A DNA stretch of 64,000 nt from Gerris lacustris (lineage: Eukaryota; Arthropoda; Insecta; Hemiptera; Gerridae). The stretch spans positions 18,391,394-18,455,393 of the forward strand of contig OX578280.1 in assembly GCA_951217055.1 (NCBI GenBank), read 5' to 3'. This document shows, piece after piece, positions 51,209-60,340 of this stretch. Positions within the stretch are counted from its first letter, which is position 1. Each line of letters starts with the position of its first letter. Both the position numbers and the translations under genes were made by a program. The notes beneath the pieces are model-generated. The model was not told where the DNA came from, did no database searches, and saw only the letters and a program-made list of their open reading frames with translations.

Positions 51209-54200
51209 GGTGTTCGTTAGATTGGGTTAATATTTTTATTATATATATATTAAGAGTTGTTTTAAAGAAAACAGGAACAAAAATGATAAAAAAAAAAAAA
51301 TAGAGATTTTCTTACATACTCTGTCAAAGTTAAGCATATTTGGCATTATATAGTAATAAAAAATTTTATCTTAGAACTTTTGACAGTCTTAAACATTTCA
51401 TCAGCCAAACAAAATATTTAAAATAAGTTTTTTTAATAATCAGTGGTATGTGAAACAATTACGTAAATATCACACAGGGATCTATGGGACCCCAAGTCTA
51501 ATTCTAATGTATACTGAAAAAAAACCTAATACTAAGGTATTGTTATAAGTATTTACACAGAAAGGTTCAAAGGTAAATTAGAAGGGAGTCTAGGTTTCGA
51601 GAAATACAAATAAAACAAAAAAAAAACTTAATTATAGTTGGTATGGGGTCTGTGGGACTCCCGATAAGTCGTTCTAGGGTTAACTTTGCATTTGGTTGCT
51701 TTATTCATTGTAAACCAATTGAAAAAAGTACACTTTAATTTTTAAGACTAAAACTGCCTAGCTGCTTTAAAGCTGACGTTAAGTCAATTGTTCAAAATGT
51801 CTAGGAAGAAAGCGAGGTTTTGGAGAAGCGAGAGATTGTTTTTATAATTTATGGAGAGAATATGAATGTACTTAAAATGTGTCTTAAATGAAATCAAAGA
51901 CAGCCTTTAATTTAATTGATAAATACACCGTAGACGTATTGAAAAATCGGTCCGAGACAACTCAGACAAACTTTCTCATATACAAGTTCATAATTACTTA
52001 GCCAATGTTTTCCATTTATTAGTTTTTGTATACCATAAAAATAACTTCTCCAGGGCGGGGAATCGAACCCGGGATCTCTCCGTCCACGTTTTAAGCTATT
52101 TTCTCAGGAACTAGATTTTCCCGGGAAAACTGCTTATATCGTTAGATCCGTATTTAAATGAACTACATTTTAGAAGATTTTAATCAAAATCGTCGGAACT
52201 GTTTTCGAGAAATATTTTTTTTCACGTTTTTTCAGAGTTTTTGGGGGGTAGCGCCCCCAAATTTAGAGCTAAAATTCATTTCTCGATTTCGCCTCAGGGT
52301 ATGATTTTTCTGAACATGTATGCCAAATTTCGTCAAAATCGGCCCAGTAGTTTAGGCTCCAGGCGTCTGCACAGACAGACGACAGACGACGGACAGACAT
52401 TTTTTAAAAACCACTTTTTTGGACTCAGGGGACCTCAAAACGTGTAAATCCATCAAAATCTCAAAATTGAATTTTCGCGCCATTACAATACTTTCTCTTT
52501 ATAAGAAAATGTAAAAAGAAGAATAATTAGTTATCTTCTACATTTGAATCGGTTATTTTAGAAACTGCAGATGTGACATTTGTGGCACTAATGGAGTTAT
52601 ATAGTGATTTCTTTACAAGAGGCCAAGACGCATCGATTGATGCAGAAATAACACTAATGTGTACGTATAAAAACACGTTTATTACTTTCTCATATAGAGA
52701 AAGTATTGAGATGGCGCGAAAATTCGATTTTGAGATATTGATGGATCTACACGTTTTAAGGTCCTCTGAGTCCAAAAAAGTCGTTTTTAAAGATTGTCTG
52801 TCTGTGCAGACGCCTGGAGCTACTATTTTTAACTATTTTTTTTTTCGCCTGGCCGATTTTGACGAAATTTGGCATACATGTTCAGAAAAATCATACCCCG
52901 AGACAAAATCGAGAAACGAATTTTAGCTCCAAATTTGGGGGCGCTAACCCCCAAAATCTCTGAAAAAACGTGAAAAAAAAATATTTCTCGAAAACGGTTC
53001 CGACGATTTTGATTAAAAAATTCTAAAATGTAGCCCATTTAGATACGAATCTAACCATATAAGCCGTTTTCCCGGGAAAAATCTAGTTCCTGAGAAAAAA
53101 GCTTAAAACGCGGACGGAGAGAGCCCGGGTTCGATTCCCCGCCCAGATGTTATTTTTATGATAAATTTTGATAAAATTTTCAATAATAATTAAATGTACA
53201 TACGAAAACTAATAAATGGAAAACACTAGGCTAAATAATTATGAACTCGTATATGAGAAAGTTTGTCTGAGTTGTCTCGGACCGACTTATTAAAAACGGC
53301 ATAACTGATGGGAGAGTTAGGCGTATTTGTGATTTATAAGCCTCGAGAAAAAGTCCTCGCTACATAAGAGGTCAGGGTAGATGTGGTAATGCAATCAGTG
53401 GTGACATCTGCTCTAAGATTCACCACAACGTTTGGAAATATGAAGTTAAACTGACTCATTATGGAGGGAAACTAAAAAGCTACTTGGATGTTAGACTCAA
53501 CATTAAAATAATACATGAGCAGTTCGTAAACGAACATCCTAAATGTGTAGAAAAAGTAAAATATTATTATTTTCGTCAGATATAATAACTTAACTATAAT
53601 ATTAGCAATAAAAATACTGTGTTTGCACACTGCAATTAGCTACACAATTTGTGTGAGTTAGAGACACCAAGGGATGTGCCACGCAAAAATGGCACAGGAA
53701 CTGTTCCAACATCAGACTACGTCATCAAGATGTTGGCTCGGAATTACGCCATGATGAGTCGGACGCGACGATGCCATGGCGTAATGCCGAGCCAACATCT
53801 TGATGAGTAGTCTGGTGTTGGAACAGTTCCTATGCCATTTTTGCGTGGCACATCCCTGGTGTCTCTCACTCACAAAAATTGTTTAACTATAACAACTTAA
53901 GTAAATAACCGCCTAGTGGTTTTATTTTTTCTAAATATAAAATTAATCCCGTGCCCACTGGCCTAAGGGCTTGTATAATATAAAGTGGTTATAATGCGGC
54001 TTATACTTAAATTAATTTTTTTTTATCAGTGATATAAATACCGAGTGTCCCAGTCCCAAGTCAGTTTACTGAGGAAAATAAAAAATATATAGAACTCCTC
54101 AGTAAACTAACTTTTGGGACTTGAGACACTTTGATACATTGATTAATTAAATTTATTTCTGTTCAGAAACTAAAATTGGATAGGGAGAAGCAAAGGAAGG

Positions 54201-54316
54201 ACGACGCCCTGGTTAGGGAAAAAATCAGCGAGACAGAACTACCTACAAAACAGTTTGCCGGAGGTGGATTCAACATGGCGCCTGTCTTCCCTCACAGAGA
54301 CAACTTTAGGATATAA
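30473..54316 (+). CDS. CFAP58: CFAP58 (CCDC147) orthologue, cilia- and flagella-associated coiled-coil protein, complete
   Basis: I joined 17 coding exons with GT/AG borders and continuous phase: 30473-30571, 31226-31444, 31819-31967, 32091-32265, 32916-33092, 33828-33965, 35299-35560, 39881-40019, 41127-41322, 41430-41538, 43762-43940, 45265-45437, 46720-46882, 47840-47947, 48331-48447, 50302-50412, 54167-54316. The sum is 2,664 nt, 887 aa plus stop; human CFAP58 is about 870 aa. The protein is almost entirely charged heptad-rich coiled coil. Two landmarks fix the family: the FHRWRFL block in exon 13 (human NVHRWRKLE region) and the C-terminal FAGGGFNM (human FTGGGF). CFAP58 proteins act in the flagellar axoneme and midpiece and are needed for sperm flagella in mammals; that role is family knowledge, not seen here. 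The start ATG lies 4 nt after a TTCTAG acceptor-like site, so a non-coding 5' exon is likely but was not located. A TAG precedes it in frame. Confidence 0.93.
32462..32572. mobile_element. short MITE in CFAP58 intron 4, with a partial direct copy at 32325-32400
   Basis: TTAGTCCACACCGGGACTCA on the left pairs with TGAGTCACGGTGTGGACTGA on the right. The segment at 32325 (TCCACACCCGGATTCAATAA, GCGTGTCTTTATTGCGGG) repeats the left half in direct orientation. Confidence 0.7.
33290..33650. other. GC-richer unexplained island in CFAP58 intron 5
   Basis: Stands out from its AT-rich intron (for example CCTGGGTCTGAACGCAGTGC, CCCCTGGGCTCTGGATATTC). Two GGAGGTTACAG-G-GGTAAG segments (33342, 33398) are imperfect direct repeats. 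No protein or RNA recognised; probably part of a transposon. Confidence 0.5.
34277..35256. mobile_element. outer foldback element in CFAP58 intron 6, with another palindrome nested in it
   Basis: The outer arms (34277-34380 and about 35150-35256) pair: TTCTATACTATACTCATTCT with its inverse near 35256, and CTTCTTTGAGGCATCTTC with GATGCCTCAAAGAAG. The 34489-35057 element is inserted in its middle. Confidence 0.78.
34489..35057. mobile_element. 569-bp foldback with CAGGGTG termini
   Basis: Starts CAGGGTGCCCATAGGC and ends with its inverse. Arms of about 270 bp pair nearly throughout (for example TTTCCAAACCTTTTTGTATG with its inverse). The centre is AT-rich ATTAATTAATA repeats near 34770. Confidence 0.9.
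35637..36020 (+). repeat. 74-bp minisatellite, about 5 copies, CFAP58 intron 7
   Basis: ATAAGCAGACTATTATATAG recurs at 35707, 35781, 35855 and 35929, with a divergent first copy at 35637 and a partial last copy at 36003. The four central units are essentially identical. Confidence 0.93.
36604..36687. repeat. (TA)n microsatellite followed by (TG)n
   Basis: About 40 TA dinucleotides followed by TGTGTGTGTGTG. Within CFAP58 intron 7. Confidence 0.95.
37130..37530 (+). repeat. dispersed repeat family B, second copy at 30960-31150
   Basis: Both copies share GACCGGCAGACAGACA / GACCGGCAGACTGACA, ATGACTGAAACGGATTTCT and the following GGAAT-TTGAAT-GGAGACA. One copy in CFAP58 intron 1, one in intron 7. 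Confidence 0.75.
37940..38345. repeat. dispersed repeat copy 1, CFAP58 intron 7
   Basis: Shares about 400 bp with 43340-43752: ATTTCTCTTTTGATTAAGAT, GTAAACAAACTCGCTAATCG, GAATTCCTCTT hairpin, CTACGCATCTAAACAGAGAT, TTCGTATCAATCGTAGATAA. The centre is an inverted repeat, GAAGAATTCCTCTTTT / AAAAGAGGAATTCTTC. Confidence 0.88.
40280..40690 (-). repeat. dispersed repeat family D, second copy at 24950-25130 (+)
   Basis: Both contain GAGCG-GAGT-ATTTATTTCAG, AAGTTTGTTTGT and GGCGTAAAAATTG in matching order on opposite strands. Looser relatives at 16010-16230 and 20195-20420 share the TTGTTTGTCC / CTAGAAAGCTGAAACTT segment. Confidence 0.65.
42316..42560 (+). repeat. tRNA-derived SINE-like sequence
   Basis: Contains GTGGGTTCGATCCCACGCC, a T-arm with a consensus Pol III B box (GGTTCGATCC). 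The A-box side is not clear. CFAP58 intron 10. Confidence 0.5.
43340..43752. repeat. dispersed repeat copy 2, ending about 10 bp before CFAP58 exon 11
   Basis: Direct copy of 37940-38345. Its conserved end, ATCGTAGATAAA, is followed at once by the TTATTTTGTTACAG acceptor of exon 11 (43762). Confidence 0.88.
46119..46500 (+). repeat. tandem duplication, unit about 205 bp
   Basis: ACTGGTCTTATATTACTTTG starts both units (46119, 46324). Both contain TTTTGAACCACTT, TTTCAATCTTCCC and end in ...ATTTTTATATTAA-TATT. CFAP58 intron 12. Confidence 0.9.
46720..46882 (+). CDS. CFAP58: CFAP58 exon 13, conserved HRWR block
   Basis: This exon carries the most conserved stretch of the protein: FRKEIYLLNKELTKERI, then PINFHRWRFLQ, matching the human ELRQEF...ELLKERTR...PLNVHRWRKLE region residue for residue over much of its length. 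The exon opens with one base that completes an AGG arginine codon begun in exon 12 and closes in phase 0 at CAG/GTAACA. It is the best single exon for identifying the gene. Confidence 0.93.
48636..49047. mobile_element. larger relative of the 53617-53890 MITE, CFAP58 intron 15
   Basis: Ends share GTGAGTGAGAGACACCAAGG and its inverse, and the right flank TTGCAGTGTGCAAACACAGT matches the left flank of the 53617 copy in inverse. The 124-codon open frame here is inside the element and resembles no protein. Confidence 0.78.
49207..50020 (-). mobile_element. mariner/maT-like relic with long inverted ends
   Basis: The ends are CAGTGAGGGCAAAAAAACCG (49207) and, reading in from the right, CAGGGTGGGCAAAACATAAA (50020). 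Subterminal inverted copies at about 49252-49327 and 49885-49975 share the ATAGATAGAGATATG...GCGGGGTCTGAAAA stretch. Between them is a transposase remnant. Lies in CFAP58 intron 15. Confidence 0.78.
49520..49945 (-). pseudogene. mariner/maT-type transposase C-terminal remnant
   Basis: Minus-strand pieces read NYMFMQDD, then in another frame ENGPDFIQPDERPPNSPDLN followed by PIDYSVWGWLQQ, then after a further shift DIDELRKRILHAWDDMRQST and RAISHWRRRVPS-stop. The QDD and SPDLNPIDYSVWGWLQ blocks are diagnostic of the DDE catalytic region of mariner/Tc1-superfamily transposases. At least two frameshifts break it and the N-terminal DNA-binding half is gone. Confidence 0.82.
51947..53285. mobile_element. 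1.34-kb foldback in CFAP58 intron 16, arms carrying a tRNA-like B box
   Basis: Arms of about 560 bp: TCGGTCCGAGACAACTCAGA at the left pairs with the inverse ending 53285. Each arm contains the dispersed repeat TTTGACGAAATTTGGCATAC and a GGGTTCGATTCCCCG B-box motif (53128-53142). The unpaired centre is 52515-52680. Confidence 0.88.
53617..53890. mobile_element. foldback MITE, CFAP58 intron 16
   Basis: GAGACACCAAGGGATGTGCC, AACTGTTCCAACATCAGACT and AAGATGTTGGCTC on the left are mirrored on the right. The centre is near 53760. Related to 48636-49047. Confidence 0.85.
54041..54133. repeat. hairpin just upstream of CFAP58 exon 17
   Basis: AGTTTACTGAGGA pairs with TCCTCAGTAAACT and the outer GTGTCCCAGTCCCAA with TTGGGACTTGAGACAC. 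Confidence 0.8.
54167..54316 (+). CDS. CFAP58: CFAP58 last coding exon, C-terminal GGGF motif and stop
   Basis: The acceptor is TTCTGTTCAG/AAAC. The exon encodes a basic stretch, then LPTKQFAGGGFNMAPVFPHR and a short tail ending in TAA. The FAGGGF core corresponds to FTGGGF near the C-terminus of vertebrate CFAP58. A 30-bp-arm hairpin (54041-54133) lies just upstream in the intron and may include branch-point sequence. Confidence 0.9.
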   Translation, partial: KLKLDREKQRKDDALVREKISETELPTKQFAGGGFNMAPVFPHRDNFRI

Positions 54317-54328
54317 TGTTAATAAGAA

Positions 54329-54334
54329 AATAAA
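54329..54334 (+). terminator. CFAP58 poly(A) signal AATAAA
   Basis: AATAAA lies 13 nt after the CFAP58 stop codon, in an AT-rich stretch. If used, the 3' UTR would be very short (about 30-40 nt). Confidence 0.6.
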
Positions 54335-56214
54335 TTTACTTTTTTTATTACTTATTTACTTATTACTAGTGAAAGTGGGGAGTGCAAAATGATAACCGTA
54401 TTAATTTTCATTTATGTGGCGTTTCAGCCCGGGATGGGCTTTAACCAGCTGTGCCACGATTTTCCAACAATTTTGGTCAGGTGTCTTGAAGCGCCAACCT
54501 AACATACCAATTGTCATCAAGTCATACTAAATTCCATCCTAGGACCATCTACTACCAGGAGGGTTCTTCTCTTCCCCCTAAAGAGCCTTGAAAGAATTAG
54601 TTGTAACACTTGTTTTATGATTTTTATCCCCCCTAATAATTGTTATTGTTTTAATAAAATCTAGAGCTAATTGTAGTGTAAGTCTATCTTTAGGTTTTGA
54701 GTAGTTTATTTATTGTCATTAGGTCTAGGTTTAGTTTTTTTTTGTTTTCACTTTTTATATGGGTAACCCTGAGGGGGTGATAACAGCTGAGAAGTTTTTG
54801 TCGAGTCAGAAGGACAGTGAGTTGTGTCAGAGAGCTGTTGGCAAAAAACTACCTCCTTGCACAGTTTTTAAAGTTTAAGTTTAGGGCTGTTCTCACCTAC
54901 GGTGGATTAAGAAGGAGCCGAACTTTCTAGATTGCGGAAACCATCAGCGTTTCGTAGGTCTCCGCTATTGCTACCCTAAAACTACGCAGCGTAGCCAACA
55001 GACGGTTAAGCTAGAGCACTGCAATCATCAGTCATCAACTTTTGAGGTTGGCTAAAATTATATACTTCTCTCTTCCCTTTGATTTACCCCCTCTTCTCCT
55101 GTGACGAGTATCCTGAGAGCAGGCGGAAGGTTTAACTAACTTCTGGCTTGATCCTCTTCACCCTAGACATCCCGGGAACTAACCTGAAGCCCCTTCATAT
55201 TTAATTATTATTATATTATTATTTTACTTGCAATGTTTTATTTTATTTTGAGATTTAAATTATTTGTTGTTTCCCCAGTTACTAGGTGGGATGACCATCG
55301 CTAGGAGTTATTTGAACCCATAGGAAGCGCTATAAATATATATATATATATATATATTTATCATTTAGAAGATTCAGATTAAGTTAATTTACTTTCTACA
55401 AGAGTTATTATTATTATTTTATTTCATTTACATTTATTTTTGTTTCTTTGTGACTGTACAAATATTATTTTCTTTGCCGACTGGGGAGTAAACAAAGCCT
55501 GTTTACCCAGATTCCATTAAAAGTGTTTTTATTGTTTTATTTTAGGGGCTTTAATAAGTCCTCCGAAGTTTCATTGTTCTTAAAACTGGCTTCCCCGTTC
55601 CCCAGTTTTCCCACACCTCCCTTCTCTATTAAGCCACTAGGTGGTTTAATAGGTTTTTATATTTTATTATTAATTTTCTTTTATTTCCTGGTTTATTTTT
55701 TCATCCTCCTTGTTCTTTTGTTCTTACCCTTTTGAACGGGGTGGCGCCCAAATTCCCCATTTATACCTCAGACGGATTTACCCATCCCTACTGCCGCCTG
55801 AGTTGGGGAAAAAAGTTACTCAGTTAGCATCGTCCTTGATTATTAAGGCTATATATAGTATAATAATAATAATAAACCATTTATTAAATGCTGTATATAA
55901 CATCCAAATTATACATAAAGTTAATATATGAGTCGTTAGCATTTTTTCAGCCGTAGCTGTGGTGACCAATTGGTCTTTGTGTTCGGCAGCAAAATATTAA
56001 ATTACATATTAAATCATTTAAACTTATTAAATTACATATTCAATTATTTAAACAAAGAAGTATTACTATTAAAAGGTTATAAACATTGATAAATTATTTT
56101 ATTTTCTTTAAATAACTAAATGCATAGATATTATTATTTACAGTGGTAAATTCTAATTCTAGTAAATATCAAAATATATAACAAACAAACAAAAAGACTT
56201 TTCGTAACAAATAT
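54335..56214. other. intergenic, no gene seen
   Basis: Contains GC-richer patches (54420-54600, 54770-55160, 55730-55810) that look like transposon pieces but match nothing I can name, a (TA)11 run near 55338 and an (ATA)n run near 55860. Confidence 0.45.
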
Positions 56215-56239
56215 CTAACAGAAATTACAACACTATATT

Positions 56240-56385
56240 AATAACAAATTAAATAAATAAATAAATTAACAAATTTAATAAATAAATAAATAAATTAACA
56301 AATGTAATAAATAAATAAATTAACAAGTTTAATAAATAAATAAATAATCAAATTTAATAAATAAATAAATTAACAAATATAATTA
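56240..56385. repeat. AAAT-type microsatellite, likely LINE tail
   Basis: Repeated AAATAAATAAAT / TAACAAATTTAAT units on plus. They follow the 3' end of the LINE on its own strand. Confidence 0.7.
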
Positions 56386-56393
56386 TTTTATGT

Positions 56394-56706
56394 TTATTCG
56401 TGTAGGTACACCTCCTTATATACCTGCTCCATTCTCTTCCACTCATTTCTCTCCATAGCAACTCTTCTCCATGTAGATCCTCCACAGCACTTCCTCATCT
56501 CCTCGTCCCATTTCATCTTAGGCCTTCCTTTTCCTCTCTTAAACTCCAGCGGTGTCCACTCTATTATTTTTTTAGCAAGTCTTCCGTCGGTTGATCTCAC
56601 AATATGCCCGGCCCATCTCCATTTTATATAGTATACATCTCGTAAATTATTTTCGGCCATTCTCTCATCCAAACATCCAAGCCAGTGAAATCTCTGATCC
56701 TTCATG
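56394..56706 (-). pseudogene. 3' end of an RTE-like LINE, C-terminal segment after reverse transcriptase
   Basis: An open 103-codon minus frame shows the WRWAGHIVRSTDGRLAKKII block, then W-P, GKGRPKMKWDEE, W-RVAMERNEWK. This WAGH-DGR-W-P-GRP--RW tail is typical of arthropod RTE-type endonuclease/reverse transcriptase ORFs. The RT itself is missing upstream, so the copy is 5'-truncated, as most LINE insertions are. Downstream on the minus strand are (TTTA)n repeats serving as its tail. Confidence 0.78.
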
Positions 56707-56895
56707 AATCCAATTGATAGAGTTAGCAGTTGTAACTTGTTAGGTTGTTAGTGTGATTACCCTTCTGTTATGCTTTTTTTTAAGCCACATAATCTAAATC
56801 CAATCTTTAAAATGTCTTCCTGTTCACTTTTTTCTTATTTGAAGTATTTGAGCATTTTAGCGCTCAAAGTGCTTAGCATTTTTTCTGTAAGCGCT

Positions 56896-57113
56896 TTTTA
56901 AGTTAACGTAGAACCCAGCAAACCGCGTCTTTCTTCCTGGAGTAGATACCGGAGATATTGAGTGGATCGTGTTAAGTGGGACACCCTGTATAGGCATGCA
57001 TATTTTAAGTTAACATAATGTAGAACCACGCAAACCTCGTCTGTCTATCTGCAGTAGTTCCGGAGATATTGAGTGGTTCATGTTGGGTGAGACACCCTGC
57101 ACATGCATATAAT
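56896..57113 (+). repeat. tandem duplication, unit about 110 bp
   Basis: Both units contain TTTTAAGTTAAC, AGCAAACC-CGTCT, CCGGAGATATTGAGTGG and GACACCCTG. Intergenic between CFAP58 and RHEB. Confidence 0.82.
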
Positions 57114-58691
57114 GTAGAAGAATTTTTTTTTATCCTAAGAAAATTTTTTTTGTTGCAATTTCTTACAAACTTTACGTGTGTCCTGAATAATGAGGGGACA
57201 AATATATGTATTTAGACACCTTGGAAGGGGGTCTCAAAAAAAATTTAGCACACGGGTCTCAGCAGGTTTAGTTACGTCTCTGGTGGTACATAATAATAAT
57301 TATAATGAGTTTAACAGGTGATTATTTTATAGTGGAGATGGAGAGTTGTCAAGGGAGAAAAGGATTGCGGAATCGAATAACTGACTAATTGATTAATCAG
57401 CTGGACGATGGAAGTTGTTTATAATGGAACTACGACTGAGGATATATATTATAATATAATTATATATTATGCATGGTAAATGTATGAGTGGGTTCGGAAG
57501 GAATAAAAATATTTATTATTTGTTCCACTTTCTATGAATAGATCGCGGACCCTCTGAGAATGTTTAGCTCATCTTTTTTAGAGTGCATAAATATAGTGAA
57601 TAAGTCATAAGTCAAATTACGAACATAGCTTGCAGCTATGTTTCACATGGCATTTTTACTCCTTCTGTGACCTATGACACGGTCACGGTATAGTTCACTC
57701 AGCTCAGCACCCCGTCTCTGTAGTTTCCACGACGCCCCTCTAAAAACGTATAGCTTAATCAGGCCTAGATTTACATGGCCAGACAGTGCAGTGCATTTGC
57801 CTAGGGTGGGGTTTTGAGAAACTGTGGAATAATTACATGGTAGTGTGGGAGAGGGGGCGAAAAGTAAAAGAATATAAGGGGCGGCTATAAGAAACGCTTT
57901 GACTAGGGTGCAAAGTACCTGAAATCGGGGCCTATAAGCCAAAGTGGTATAAATTATGTAATACGTATCCTTTCAGTTACGTAATTTGTTCCGATAGATT
58001 AAAATTAGAGATAGATGAGGTATTATTATTACAACTGAACTTCAAATTACCTCTTTCACTAAGAAAATCAAGCTTGATAAACCCTCATCCTATTTGATTA
58101 GTTTACAAACGATTCATTCTTTCTTGAAACACGCCTCGATGATATAAAGTTTGTGATTTTCTTCGAAAAGGAGAAATTTGTTAACAACGTTCAAGGTCAT
58201 ATGTTTATTTATAATATATGTTTGTTTATATAATACCATTAATTATTGTTTTAAGAGGTCAGGGACTTTCAAAGATACCTCTCGATTAGAACGAGCATCC
58301 ACATTTCTTCCATAACCTCTATCGGTCAAAAAACTAACTAAAATCGTCTCGTCCTGTCCCAGTGATAAAAATCCCTGATAATAAGCAAATAAGATCGAGG
58401 CAGATTTTTTCTTTTTTTTAGTTGGAATTTAAAGTGTTTAATTATATTAGTTATTCAGTTTTTTTTCTTGAATTCTCTATATCTGTGATATTTAACATGT
58501 GTTTGAACTGCTTGGTGTGTTTCTTTTGTTAATTGTTTAGGTTTTTTTTGTTAATTCTTACATTAGCATTCAGTAAAGTGATCGTAACTGAAGTTTCTTT
58601 CTTCCTCTCTTTGTAAACTGTATTGCGTATTTTCTATCGTGTTTTGTTCTCTCGATTGGTATTTCAATAGTTTCGCAACAGTTAATTCATC
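57114..58691. other. intergenic with RHEB 5' region
   Basis: 57640-57960 is GC-richer with GGCCTAGATTTACATGGCC and a distal GGGGCCTATAAGCC, perhaps a degraded DNA transposon. The last 150 bp before the RHEB ATG, pyrimidine-rich, is the likely 5' UTR. Confidence 0.45.
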
Positions 58692-58958
58692 ATGCCTCCG
58701 AAGCAGAGGAAAATTGCGATTATGGGATACAGATCCGTTGGTAAGTTTTTATTAAATTTATCAATTATTATTATTCATTAAGAGCCAAATGATTCTTTTG
58801 TAAAACTCGATAATCGTTCATATTGAAATTCAATACCGTTTAACCCACTATTAATTATTGTATTTTCCTTTTGATTTTTTTTAAAGGTAAATCTTCGCTG
58901 AGTATTCAATTCGTTGATGGGCAATTTGTGGATTCTTACGATCCTACGATTGAAAATG
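58692..58958 (+). CDS. RHEB: RHEB small GTPase, exons 1-2 only (5' partial gene)
   Basis: Exon 1 is 58692-58740 and exon 2 is 58887-58958, joined in phase across a 146-bp intron (GTAAGT ... TTAAAG). They encode the first 40 residues of RHEB: basic start MPPKQRK, the P-loop GYRSVGKS at residues 12-19 with the RHEB-specific Arg14-Ser15 in place of the Ras GAG, then FVDGQFVDSYDPTIEN, the switch I/effector loop with Mg-binding Thr37. RHEB-GTP activates TORC1 on lysosomal membranes and is switched off by TSC2 GAP. G3-G5 boxes and the CaaX tail must lie beyond position 64000; I scanned 58959-64000 and found no FTK-type exon. The ATG context (CATCATGCC) fits a start and nothing upstream competes. 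Confidence 0.93.
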
Positions 58959-59200
58959 GTTAGTATTAAAATAACAATGATAATGTAAACATAAATTTAT
59001 CAGTAAAAGATCTGATCCCTAGACATTTCTAATCGAGATTTCGGTTAAGCTTTAGAATGTATTATATTTAGATTGCCTTTTCTCTAAATTCTTAAGAACA
59101 GGGAACGTTTATCGTATATGACAACTTTAAAATACATGAGAGATTAAACTTCTTTGCCTAAAGTACTGCTTGTCAGAGACATCATTCCTATAATATAAAG

Positions 59201-59390
59201 TGAATTGTACAGTGGCCTTGAATTTTGTACTTCGATTTGGACCTCTACCTGGTCTATATGCAGCAGGGTTGTTTTTCTTCAGAATATGATCAATGATCAC
59301 CGTGAAGTGGTGCGGAGCGGCCGTTGAAAATTCTAGGGCAAAAAAATTAATTTTGTACTTTGATTCTGTAAAAACCACCGTACAATTCAC
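59201..59390. mobile_element. 190-bp MITE related to the 4499-4722 element
   Basis: Ends TGAATTGTACAGTGG and CCACCGTACAATTCA. The core (TTGGACCTCTACCTGGT, GGGTTGTTTTTCTTCAGAA, GGTGCGGAGCGGC) is shared with the MITE at 4499-4722, but the termini differ. In RHEB intron 2. Confidence 0.65.
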
Positions 59391-59603
59391 TTTTACCATA
59401 AAAGTTTTAATATCCCTCTTCAATAATTGTTCTAACACTTAAAACATCCTTGTTTCTGCAGATTTACCTTGACGTAAGTATATTATTGAGAAATGAAGAA
59501 TCCAAAGACAAAGGCTAGACTTTGAACCTGTGGAAATAAACTTCTTATACAGTATAGCGAATTAAAAATAAGAAATAAGTTGGTTAATCCACCACTGAAC
59601 AGA

Positions 59604-60205
59604 GTATTAGTAACGATATATTTTAGTTGCTTGGCTTGTTTAATAAACTGTTAAGACCAAGGGATATTGATACTTTTATTTAAGTACTGTATAGATTATT
59701 TCCCTTTGTCTATCTGTACTCTGGTGATAAAAGTTGTATAGATGTGATAATATCCATTAGTTTAAACAATCTTTTGATACGTTGATTGTAGCAGTGAATA
59801 CTAGGGTATTAGTTACGGTATATTTTACTAGCTGGGCTAGTTTAATAAACTTTTAAGACAAAGGGATATTAATACTTTTATTTAAGTACTGCAGAGATGA
59901 TTACCCTTTGTCTATCTGTACTCTGTTGATAAAAGTTGTATAGATGTGATAATATCCATTAGTTTAAATAATCTTTTTATACATTGATTGTAGCAGTGAA
60001 TACTAAGGTATTAGTAACGATATATTTTACTTGCTGGGCTTGTTAAATGAACTTTTAAGACAAAGGGATATTAATACCTACTTTTATTTAAGCATTGTAT
60101 AGATTATTTCCCTGTCTATCTGTTCTCTGTTGATAAAAGTTGTATAGATGTGATAACATCCATTAGTTTAAACAATGTTTTAATACATTGATTGTATCAG
60201 TGATA
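59604..60205 (+). repeat. 202-bp tandem repeat, 3 copies, RHEB intron 2
   Basis: GTATTAGTAACGATATATTT starts units at 59604, 59806 and 60008. Each contains AAGTTGTATAGATGTGATAA and ends TTGATTGTAGCAGTGAATAC. Confidence 0.93.
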
Positions 60206-60340
60206 TTGCCAGGGCCACTCTGAATCCGAGATCAAAAGTGTCTAGCGATATACTCTGCTGCAACTACAATACTACAAAGAGATAAATTGATTAGTTTATT
60301 TGAAAAATGAAATAAAATAACTTCAGCAATCAATTAAAAC

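Noticed and set aside
52060..52090. tRNA gene (GGGAATCGAACCCGGGATCT on plus, B box on minus)
   Set aside because: Only a T-arm-like segment is present; no acceptor stem or anticodon arm. Treated as retroposon-derived.
57643..57942. 99-codon minus-strand frame near RHEB
   Set aside because: Falls in a GC-richer repeat-like patch; no recognisable domain and no splice partners.
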